A stretch of DNA of 64,000 nt. It comes from an uncultured Bacteroidales bacterium. GTDB taxonomy: Bacteria; Bacteroidota; Bacteroidia; Bacteroidales; Muribaculaceae. The notes under the pieces are model-generated. The model made no database searches and was not told the origin of the DNA. It saw only the letters and a program-made list of their open reading frames with translations. This document shows, one piece after another, positions 5,824 to 13,067 of the stretch; the stretch's first letter is position 1; every line of letters starts with the position of its first letter. A program made the position numbers and the translations under genes. The stretch lies in the NCBI GenBank assembly GCA_905210435.1, contig CAJLWO010000001.1, positions 90,253 through 154,252 on the forward strand, written 5' to 3'.

Positions 5824-8349
5824 ATGAAGAAATTCGTATGCATTCTGGCTTTATCAACACTCTTGTCGACAGGAGCCATATTCAACGCCGACGCGGCCTC
5901 CATCAACACCGGATCAACCACTACACGCCCCGACGGCAGCACGAATTTCAACCACGGCTGGACTTTCAATCTCGGCGACATCGACGGCGCAGAAATGCCC
6001 GGCTTCGACGACTCCGCATGGCGCACTCTCTCGCTCCCCCACGACTGGGCCATCGAAGGCGACTTCAGCGAAGACAACCCCTCGGGCGCAGGCGGCGGCG
6101 CACTCCCCGGAGGCATTGGCTGGTACCGCAAGACATTCACCCTGCCCGACAACGCCGGGGGCAAACGCATATTCATCGACTTCGACGGCGCATACATGAA
6201 CTCGTCGGTCTACATCAACGGCCGATACGCCGGCGGACGCCCTTACGGCTACGCTTCGTTCAGCATCGACGCCACCGACCTGCTCAACGACGGCAACAAC
6301 ACCATCGCCGTGAAAGTCGACAACGCCGAGCAGCCCAACTCCCGCTGGTACTCCGGCTGCGGCATCTACCGCAACGTGTGGCTGCGGCCCGAAAACGCCC
6401 TGTTCATACCAAAGAACGGCACATACATCACCACCGACGGCAACGACATCAATATCGCAACAACCGTCGACAACACCACTTCCGCGCCGCAGGCCGTAAA
6501 GGTCGTAACCACCGTGCGCGACAGCAAAGGAAAAAAACTCACATCCGCACAGACAAACGTCATCGCCCATAACGACAGCAACACCATAGCCCATCAGACT
6601 CTCACGGTAAAATCCCCCGAACTCTGGAGCCCGAAATCACCGACGCTCTACACCGTCACAACCGAACTCTTCGACAGCAAAGGCAGGAAACTCGACACCG
6701 ATGTCACCCGCACCGGTTTCCGCACATTCCGTTTTGACGCCGACAAAGGTTTCTTCCTCAACGGCAATCACATGAAGCTCAACGGCGTATGCCTCCACCA
6801 CGACGCCGGCGCACTCGGAGCCGTAGTCAACCGCGCGGCTATCCGCCGTCAGCTCACCATGCTCAAAGATATGGGATGCAACGCCATACGCTGCACCCAC
6901 AATCCTCCCGCCCCCGAGCTTCTCGACATGTGCGACGAGATGGGATTCCTTGTGATGGACGAAGCCTTCGACATGTGGCGCAAACGGAAAACCACCTACG
7001 ACTACGCCCGTTATTTCAACGAGTGGCACGAACGTGACCTCGACGACTTCATACGCCGCGACCGCAATCACCCTTCCATAATAGTATGGAGCATCGGCAA
7101 CGAAGTGCTTGAACAATGGAACGATGCAGGCGCCGACACCCTTTCACTTGCCGAAGCCAACCTGATACTCAACTTCGGGCACTCCCCCGAGCAGCTCGCG
7201 GCCGACGACGGCACAATGTCGGTCAACTCCCTGCTCACCAAAAAACTTGCCGACCGGGTGCGCGCCCTCGACCCGCAGCGACCCGTGACCGCCGGATGCA
7301 ACGAGGCCGACCCCGGCAACCACCTTTTCCGTTCGGGCGCACTCGACATCATCGGCTTCAACTACCACGACAGCTGGTTTGCAGGCGTCCCGCAGAACTT
7401 CCCCGGCAAACCGTTTGTCATCACCGAAAGCGTATCGGGACTGATGACCCGCGGTTTCTACATGATGCCGTCCGACCGGTTCTATATCTGGCCCGACAGC
7501 TGGGATCGTCCGTTCTACCACGACTCAATGTCATGCTCCTCCTACGACAACTGCTACGTGCCCTGGGGCAACTATCACGAAGGGACGATGAAACATGTGC
7601 GCGACAACGACTTCATTTCAGGCCAGTTCGTATGGACGGGATTCGACTATCTCGGCGAACCCACCCCTTACCAGTGGCCGGCGCGCAGCAGCTATTTCGG
7701 CATAATCGACCTCGCCGGATTCCCCAAGGACATCTATTACCTCTACCAAAGCGAGTGGCAGAACGACACCGACGTGCTCCACATCTTCCCCCACTGGAAC
7801 TGGACCGAGGGTGAGGAGGTCGACATCTGGGCATACTACAACAATGCCGATGAGGTTGAACTGTTTCTCAACGGCGAGTCGCTCGGCACCGCGTCAAAGA
7901 CTCCCGACCGCCTCCACGCCATGTGGCGTATACCGTTTGCTCCCGGCACACTTACAGCCGTAAGCCGGCGCGACGGAGCCGAAGTGGCCCGCGACACTGT
8001 CACGACGGCGGGGACTCCGCACAGCCTGCGTCTGACACCCGACCGCACCGTCATCGGCGCCGACGGCACAGACCTATGCTATCTCACGGTCGAGGTTGTC
8101 GATGCCGACGGCAATCTGTGTCCCCTCGCCGACAACGAAATCACATTCAGTGTCGACGGCACGGCATTCAACGCCGGAGTCGACAACGGCTGCCAGTTCT
8201 CCCACGAGCGGTTCAAGTCAGACAAGCGCAAGGCTTTCTACGGCAAAGCGTTGCTCATCGCGCAGAACGACGGCCGCGCCGGCCGGTTCACCGTCACCGC
8301 CACTTCGCCGGGACTCAACCCCGCGTCGCTGTCCCTCGCATCCGAATAA
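5824..8349 (+). CDS. Secreted glycoside hydrolase family 2 enzyme (beta-galactosidase type)
   Basis: Retaining exo-glycosidase of GH2, 841 residues, exported by an N-terminal signal peptide (MKKFVCILALSTLLSTGAIF, cleaved near ADA-AS). I chose the ATG at 5824 because the upstream extension lacks a signal and covers the promoter. Domains in order: sugar-binding jelly roll (about 40-210), Ig-like (215-315), TIM barrel (320-600) and C-terminal Ig-like domains of DUF4982 type. The acid/base is Glu427 in IVWSIGNEV after NHPS, and the nucleophile candidate is Glu535 in FVITESVSG. It has its own promoter and is not linked to the SusCD locus. The beta-galactosidase assignment is the usual one for this architecture, but beta-glucuronidase or other activity is possible. 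Confidence 0.88.
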   Translation: MKKFVCILALSTLLSTGAIFNADAASINTGSTTTRPDGSTNFNHGWTFNLGDIDGAEMPGFDDSAWRTLSLPHDWAIEGDFSEDNPSGAGGGALPGGIGWYRKTFTLPDNAGGKRIFIDFDGAYMNSSVYINGRYAGGRPYGYASFSIDATDLLNDGNNTIAVKVDNAEQPNSRWYSGCGIYRNVWLRPENALFIPKNGTYITTDGNDINIATTVDNTTSAPQAVKVVTTVRDSKGKKLTSAQTNVIAHNDSNTIAHQTLTVKSPELWSPKSPTLYTVTTELFDSKGRKLDTDVTRTGFRTFRFDADKGFFLNGNHMKLNGVCLHHDAGALGAVVNRAAIRRQLTMLKDMGCNAIRCTHNPPAPELLDMCDEMGFLVMDEAFDMWRKRKTTYDYARYFNEWHERDLDDFIRRDRNHPSIIVWSIGNEVLEQWNDAGADTLSLAEANLILNFGHSPEQLAADDGTMSVNSLLTKKLADRVRALDPQRPVTAGCNEADPGNHLFRSGALDIIGFNYHDSWFAGVPQNFPGKPFVITESVSGLMTRGFYMMPSDRFYIWPDSWDRPFYHDSMSCSSYDNCYVPWGNYHEGTMKHVRDNDFISGQFVWTGFDYLGEPTPYQWPARSSYFGIIDLAGFPKDIYYLYQSEWQNDTDVLHIFPHWNWTEGEEVDIWAYYNNADEVELFLNGESLGTASKTPDRLHAMWRIPFAPGTLTAVSRRDGAEVARDTVTTAGTPHSLRLTPDRTVIGADGTDLCYLTVEVVDADGNLCPLADNEITFSVDGTAFNAGVDNGCQFSHERFKSDKRKAFYGKALLIAQNDGRAGRFTVTATSPGLNPASLSLASE

Positions 8350-8394
8350 ACATCCGCTGATTAAACTTTTTGACATTGAGATTGTCATAATGTT

Positions 8395-9153
8395 ATGAGA
8401 AAATTTTTATTCATACTGTTTTTTGTAGCAGGCATAGCCTTTGGCGGACATGCCGACGTGGCCGGCGGAGAGTCGGTCAACTACCGCGTGATGTATAAAT
8501 GGGGGCTTGTCAACAAGCAGGCCGGACGTGTCAACCTGTCGACCCGCCGTGCCGGTTCAGGCGCTATTGATGCGCGGCTCGTGGCACGCTCCGAGAAATG
8601 GGCCGATGCTTTCTACAGCGTCCGCGACACCCTCCTCGGCCGCATGAACATCGCGACCATGGAACCATCATACTACGAGAAAATCACCCACGAAGGGGGC
8701 GAATACAAGCGCGACCTCATCAACTACACCCGCAAAGGCAACCACGTGTCAGCCACCTGCAAGCGCTGGAAACAGAAATCAAAGAAAAAACCGCTCACCG
8801 AGTCGGAAATAAAACTCGAAGCCGAAGGCCTCACCCTCGACATGCTCAGTTCGTTCTACTACATGCGCTCGCTCGACTACGCCGCGATGAAGCCGGGCGA
8901 CAAGAAAGGACTGACAGTATTCTCGGGCAAACGCAAGGAACGCCTCACCATCACCTATCACGGCCGCGAGAATGTCAAAATCGACAAGGAGGAATACCCC
9001 GCCTATAAAATCTCATTCAGTTTCACCGGCGAAGGAGGCAAAAAGACATCCGACGACATGGAAGCCTGGATTTCAACCGCACCCGACAGGATTCCCCTCA
9101 AACTCGAAGGCAAACTTCCCGTAGGCAAAGTGCAGTGCTTCTACATGAAATAA
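8395..9153 (+). CDS. DUF3108-family secreted or periplasmic protein
   Basis: A 252-residue protein with a signal peptide (MRKFLFILFFVAGIAFGGHA). The body matches the DUF3108 pattern seen in Bacteroidetes: an early VNYRVMYKWGLVNKQAG strand pair, RDTLLGRMNIATMEPSYYEK, and near the end WISTAPDRIPLKLEGKLPVG. The family is predicted to be a beta-rich envelope protein of unknown function. It follows the GH2 gene after 45 bp and precedes the tdk promoter. No catalytic motif is visible. Confidence 0.8.
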   Translation: MRKFLFILFFVAGIAFGGHADVAGGESVNYRVMYKWGLVNKQAGRVNLSTRRAGSGAIDARLVARSEKWADAFYSVRDTLLGRMNIATMEPSYYEKITHEGGEYKRDLINYTRKGNHVSATCKRWKQKSKKKPLTESEIKLEAEGLTLDMLSSFYYMRSLDYAAMKPGDKKGLTVFSGKRKERLTITYHGRENVKIDKEEYPAYKISFSFTGEGGKKTSDDMEAWISTAPDRIPLKLEGKLPVGKVQCFYMK

Positions 9154-9208
9154 TCCCCCGTCCCCGCCCTGCATGACCGGGCACTGTTAATATCTTTTGA
9201 CGAAATTA

Positions 9209-9240
9209 TTTGTTGATGGTAATGAAAAGTTTTATCTTTG
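9209..9240 (+). promoter_or_regulatory. Promoter of tdk
   Basis: TTTG at 9209-9212, a 20-bp spacer and TATCTTTG at 9233-9240 form a full match to the Bacteroidetes housekeeping consensus. The thymidine kinase ATG is 43 bp downstream. Confidence 0.75.
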
Positions 9241-9282
9241 GTAAAATTTTTCATTACCGTTCACACACATACACCGCCGACC

Positions 9283-9906
9283 ATGAATCGCAAAGGCAAA
9301 CTCTACTTCAGATATGGCACAATGGGATCAGCCAAAACGGCACTGCTCCTTACCACAGCATACAACTTCGAGGAACGCAACATGCGCTACCTTTGCATGA
9401 AGCCCGTAATCGACACCCGCGACAAGGATAACGTAATCAAATCGCGTATCGGCATACAGCGCAAATGCGAATGGATATACCACGACACCGACCTCTACGC
9501 TTTCGCTCACGACATGTTTGAGAAAACGATGTCGGTGATTGACTGGTTCCTCCTCGACGAAGCGCAGTTCCTTACCGCCGAGCAGGTTGACCAGCTCTCG
9601 CGCGTGGTCGACGATTTCGGATCCAATGTCATATGCTACGGACTCCGCACCGACTTCCAGTCGCATCTTTTCGAAGGCTCGCGCCGCCTCTTCGAGATTG
9701 CCGACACAATCGATGAAATAAAATCGACCTGCACCTGCGGCCACAAAACCATCATCAACGCCCGCATCGACGCCAACGGCGACTTCGTAGAGGAAGGAAA
9801 CCAGGTGGAAATCGGCGGCGACGACCGCTACATAGCCGTATGCCGTAAATGCTGGCGCAACAAACGCATAGAGCAATCCTCACGCGACACCCTCCCATTC
9901 ATTTAA
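9283..9906 (+). CDS. tdk: Thymidine kinase
   Basis: Type II thymidine kinase of the nucleotide salvage pathway (thymidine to dTMP with ATP), 207 residues. The P-loop is YGTMGSAKTALLL near residue 11. FLLDEAQFLT near residue 90 is the DEAQF box with the catalytic Glu. CYGLRTDFQSHLFEGS is the lasso region. A zinc site is formed by CTCGH and CRKCW. The ATG at 9283 (MNRKGKLYF) gives the normal length; an upstream ATG at 9238 overlaps the -7 promoter box and is rejected. It converges with recA across a repeat-filled spacer. Confidence 0.95.
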   Translation: MNRKGKLYFRYGTMGSAKTALLLTTAYNFEERNMRYLCMKPVIDTRDKDNVIKSRIGIQRKCEWIYHDTDLYAFAHDMFEKTMSVIDWFLLDEAQFLTAEQVDQLSRVVDDFGSNVICYGLRTDFQSHLFEGSRRLFEIADTIDEIKSTCTCGHKTIINARIDANGDFVEEGNQVEIGGDDRYIAVCRKCWRNKRIEQSSRDTLPFI

Positions 9907-10192
9907 TTCATAATTCACAATTCATAATTCATAATTATCCCCTCCCGCGCAAGAGAGGGTTGCGAACCTCAAAATATACGAACGCAATTGTAGGGATGGT
10001 GTTGCAGAACTCATGTTTACAATTTAATGATGTAGGGCTGCTCCCCGGAGCAGCCGATAGCAAAGGTTGATTATCAGCTGCTTTGCGGCTGCACCGGGGT
10101 GCAGCCCTACAAAAAGGCGTGTCATATTTTCGATATATTATAAGTCCTGCAACACCCTAATTATGAATTATGCATTATGAATTATGAATTGC
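9904..10192. repeat. AT-rich inverted repeat flanking the tdk/recA spacer
   Basis: Units of AATTCATAATT form a block at 9904-9938, and the inverted form recurs at 10159-10190, ending next to the recA stop. The pair encloses the 169-bp palindromic element. Transcribed from either side it could fold into a long AU-rich stem and end both convergent genes. Confidence 0.6.
9991..10159. repeat. Nested-palindrome element, copy A1
   Basis: Outer inverted arms TAGGG..TGTTGCAG (9991-10007) and CTGCAACACCCTA (10147-10159) enclose a paired hairpin core running from GTAGGG at 10032 to CCCTAC at 10110. Core hairpins GGCTGCTCCCCGGAGCAGCC and GGCTGCACCGGGGTGCAGCC are separated by TTGATTATC. The same layout recurs at 11549-11708 (inverted) and 51297-51454. 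Confidence 0.8.
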
Positions 10193-10193
10193 C

Positions 10194-11378
10194 TCAGTCT
10201 TCTTCGAGTTCAATCGAGTCAAGGTCCGCATCGTCGAGCATTTCGTCGATGTCGTCCGCATCGTCCGGCTCCGGAGTATCTTCAAGCTCCGCAACTTTCC
10301 CTTTTGTCTTCTTCGCCTTCGGTTTGCCGCTTTTCTCCGCCTCGGCCAACGCCTCCATGATGCGCGCCTCAAGTTCGGCGGCGAGTTCGGGATTATCGTC
10401 GATTGCACGCTTGGCCGCATCGCGACCCTGCGCGAGATTGCGCCCTTCGTAGCGGAACCACGAACCCGATTTCTGTATGATGTTGTATTCCACGCCTAAG
10501 TCAAGTATCTCGTATGACTGCGATATACCCTCGCCGAACATTATGTCGAACTCGCAGCGTCGGAACGGAGGAGCCACCTTGTTCTTCACCACCTTCACTT
10601 TCACATGCCGCCCCAGCACATTGTCGCCGTCCTTCACCGACGTACCCGGACGTATGTCCACCCTCACCGACGAATAGAATTTCAGCGCGTTGCCTCCGGT
10701 CGTCGTCTCCGCCGGACCGAACATCGACCCGATATTCGCACGCAGCTGGTTGATGAATATGCACGTACTGTTGGTGCGCGCGATGGCTCCCGTCAGCTTA
10801 CGCATGGCCTGCGACATCAACCGTGCCTGCAGCCCCATGTTGCGGTCGCCCATCTCACCCTCAAGCTCATTCTTTGGAGTAAGCGCAGCCACCGAGTCAA
10901 CCACAATCAGGTCGACCGCCGCCGAACGTATCAGCTGCTCCACAATCTCCAGCGCCTGCTCCCCGTTGTCGGGCTGCGACATGAGCAACTCGCTGACGTC
11001 AACGCCTAATTTCTCGGCATAAAAACGGTCGAAAGCGTGCTCGGCGTCGATGATGGCCGCAATGCCGCCCTGCTTCTGCACCTGCGCGATTGCGTGTATG
11101 GCAAGCGTCGTTTTGCCTGATGATTCCGGACCGAATATCTCGATTATCCTCCCTTTCGGGAAACCGCCCACACCAAGCGCAAAGTTCAGTCCTATCGACC
11201 CGGTAGGAATCACCTCGACCGGCTCCGCAACCGTATCGCCCATACGCATTATCGCACCCCGCCCGAACGCTTTTTCTATCTGACCCATAGCGGCTTTGAG
11301 CGCATTGAGTTTCGCATCCTTGCCGTTGGCGGCATCCTTTATCGCCGCGGCCATTTTCTTTGTCTTTTCTGCTGCCAT
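10194..11378 (-). CDS. recA: RecA recombinase
   Basis: DNA-dependent ATPase for homologous recombination and SOS signalling, 394 residues. Walker A is GPESSGKTTLA, Walker B is LIVVDSVAAL, loop L1 is around EGEMGDRNMGLQARLMSQ, and FINQLRANIGSMFG with ETTTGGNALKFY covers the L2 region. The N-terminal segment carries extra Lys/Ala-rich residues. The C-terminus is a long acidic tail (about 40 residues rich in D and E after KAKKTKGK), longer than in E. coli but common in Bacteroidetes. It stands alone between two copies of the A-type repeat, with a possible -7 box at 11436-11443. Confidence 0.98.
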   Translation of the reverse strand: MAAEKTKKMAAAIKDAANGKDAKLNALKAAMGQIEKAFGRGAIMRMGDTVAEPVEVIPTGSIGLNFALGVGGFPKGRIIEIFGPESSGKTTLAIHAIAQVQKQGGIAAIIDAEHAFDRFYAEKLGVDVSELLMSQPDNGEQALEIVEQLIRSAAVDLIVVDSVAALTPKNELEGEMGDRNMGLQARLMSQAMRKLTGAIARTNSTCIFINQLRANIGSMFGPAETTTGGNALKFYSSVRVDIRPGTSVKDGDNVLGRHVKVKVVKNKVAPPFRRCEFDIMFGEGISQSYEILDLGVEYNIIQKSGSWFRYEGRNLAQGRDAAKRAIDDNPELAAELEARIMEALAEAEKSGKPKAKKTKGKVAELEDTPEPDDADDIDEMLDDADLDSIELEED

Positions 11379-11435
11379 AACTTTTATCTTTTAGAGAGAA
11401 TTGTATTTCTAAGGGAATAATTGTAATCTTCATCG

Positions 11436-11443
11436 CAAAGATA
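11436..11443 (-). promoter_or_regulatory. Possible -7 box of recA
   Basis: On the minus strand TATCTTTG matches TAnnTTTG, 58 bp upstream of the recA ATG. The -33 element about 20 bp further is not a clear TTTG, so the assignment is tentative. A TATCTTTG box also occurs on the plus strand at 11531-11538 facing the AraC gene. Confidence 0.4.
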
Positions 11444-11548
11444 CGCCCCGACATGGGCATGATTCATTCCCACCGTACAAAATAAATGTTAACAATTTCA
11501 TTCCGACAGCCCATACGCCCGCAATCTTGCTATCTTTGTAAACAGTAG

Positions 11549-11708
11549 GAGGGCATTGCAGAATAATATATTGGAAATATGATACGCCATCTTGTAGGGC
11601 TGCACCCCGGTGCAGCCGCCAGACAGCAGATAATCAACTTCGTCACCGGCTGCTCCGGGGAGCAGCCCTACTTCATGCAGCCGTCAACATCACTCCTGCA
11701 ACTCCCTC
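11549..11708. repeat. Nested-palindrome element, copy A2 (inverted relative to A1)
   Basis: Outer arms GAGGGCATTGCAG (11549-11561) and CTGCAACTCCCTC at the right edge (to 11708) enclose a core from GTAGGG at 11594 to CCCTAC at 11671. The core is the reverse complement of A1, including a GATAATCAA spacer. The AT-rich stretch after the left arm (TAATATATTGGAAATATGAT) matches the stretch inside the right arm of A1. Confidence 0.8.
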
Positions 11709-11745
11709 AAAACCACCCGACCAAAACAAAACGCCCGGTTAAGTC

Positions 11746-12648
11746 ATGATACGCATAAAAGAAGGATTTCGCGGACAACGCTCCATTGTCATCCCCAAGA
11801 TGATTACCGACATGCTCGAGCGCGACCCGCTCGGTGCCGCGCTGCATATCACCGACATAGGCTACTACCCCTCGGCACGCCACCATTTCCGCGAACGCCC
11901 CGAGGCACCCGGCCAGTTTGTGCTGATATACTGCGTGGAGGGATGCGGCTGGTACCGTCTCGGCGACACGCGCCATGAGATAACCGACGGCCAGTTCTTC
12001 ATTCTCCCGCCCGACCGCCCGCATGCCTATGGCTCCGACGACACATGCCCCTGGACCATATATTGGGTACATTTCAACGGCTCGCTCGCCGCGCAGTATG
12101 CCGAGGGAATGCATGTGCCGCACCGTATAACACCCTCCGGCAACTCCCGCATATCCGACCGCATCGCACTGTTCGAGGAGATTTTCTTCACCCTAAAAGC
12201 GGGCTACAGCATCGAAAACCTACACTACGCCCTTTCCCTCTTCCATCACTACCTCGGCTCGCTGCGCTACATACGCCAGTTCCGTCTCGCCGGAGCCTCG
12301 GCGGCCGAAACAGCCCATTCCGATACCGATGCCGCCTGCCGGTCGGCAATAAAATACATGAAAGAGAACCTCGAGCGGCACATCACACTGGCACAGATTG
12401 CCCGGTTCACCGGCTACACTCCCAACCATTTCTCGGCTATATTCAAGCGCGCCGTCGGGCATGCGCCCATCTCCTACTTCAATCTCATCAAAATGCAGGC
12501 CGCATGTCAGATGCTCGACTCCACCGACATGAGCATCAACCAGATAGCAGCCAAACTCGGGTTTGAGGACTCCTACTATTTCTCGCGCCTGTTCACAAAA
12601 ATCATGGGTATGCCTCCAACAGCCTACCGCACCACAGAACGCGGCTGA
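11746..12648 (+). CDS. AraC-family transcriptional regulator
   Basis: A 300-residue activator with an N-terminal cupin-like ligand domain (GQFVLIYCVEGCGWYRLGD.. QFFILPPDRPHAYGSDD) and a C-terminal pair of helix-turn-helix units from about residue 200. HITLAQIARFTGYTPNHFSA is the first HTH, and MSINQIAAKLGFEDSYYFSR with GMPPTAYR is the second and signature end. This arrangement is that of sugar-responsive AraC/XylS proteins. It is convergent with the DUF1573 gene 23 bp away. The target is unknown; the nearby GH2 or CotH genes are only guesses. Confidence 0.88.
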   Translation: MIRIKEGFRGQRSIVIPKMITDMLERDPLGAALHITDIGYYPSARHHFRERPEAPGQFVLIYCVEGCGWYRLGDTRHEITDGQFFILPPDRPHAYGSDDTCPWTIYWVHFNGSLAAQYAEGMHVPHRITPSGNSRISDRIALFEEIFFTLKAGYSIENLHYALSLFHHYLGSLRYIRQFRLAGASAAETAHSDTDAACRSAIKYMKENLERHITLAQIARFTGYTPNHFSAIFKRAVGHAPISYFNLIKMQAACQMLDSTDMSINQIAAKLGFEDSYYFSRLFTKIMGMPPTAYRTTERG

Positions 12649-12671
12649 CAGATACGCCCGTGCGGAACGCG

Positions 12672-13067
12672 CTACTCTATCCTCCCCACGATGCGCAGCG
12701 TCACAGGCCGTCCCGGTGCCGACGTATCCATTACCCTGATTTTCTTGACAAACGACCCCGCAGGCTGCCCCGACGCATCAAACGCCACAGTCACCTCCGC
12801 CGTATCGCCCGGCTCGACAGGCTCATGCGGATATTGCGGCACGGTACATGCGCACGATGATGCCGCGCCGTATATGCTCACCGCACTGTCCGACACATTG
12901 ACCGCCCTGAAGCGGCATTCATGCATATACGACCGCGCGCTCACGCCACCCACATCCATCACCGTGTCGGCATACTGCAGCGCCCTGCCTCCCGCACCGT
13001 CGGCCGCCCCGCATACGATAATGCAGAGCGCCGAGGCCGCGACAGTATGTATCCGGCGCCATCTCAT
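12672..13067 (-). CDS. DUF1573 domain protein, secreted
   Basis: A 131-residue protein with a signal peptide followed by a single DUF1573 Ig-like domain. SSCACTVPQYPHEPVEPGDT with its Cys-x-Cys pair and VTVAFDASGQPAGSFVKKIRV are the family signature. Such domains are common in Bacteroidetes envelope proteins and related to ASH/HYDIN-like folds; a molecular function is not established. Its ATG overlaps the stop codon of the CotH-like gene by 4 nt, so the two are translationally coupled and probably act together at the cell surface. Confidence 0.82.
   Translation of the reverse strand: MRWRRIHTVAASALCIIVCGAADGAGGRALQYADTVMDVGGVSARSYMHECRFRAVNVSDSAVSIYGAASSCACTVPQYPHEPVEPGDTAEVTVAFDASGQPAGSFVKKIRVMDTSAPGRPVTLRIVGRIE

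Noticed and set aside
11531..11538. TATCTTTG as promoter of the AraC gene
   Set aside because: No TTTG at 19-21 bp upstream, and the 208-bp distance with an intervening repeat makes it weak; not listed as a separate feature.
9991..11708. Possible CRISPR array in the palindromic repeats around recA
   Set aside because: The copies are far apart, inverted relative to each other and contain no regular spacers; they are dispersed repeats.
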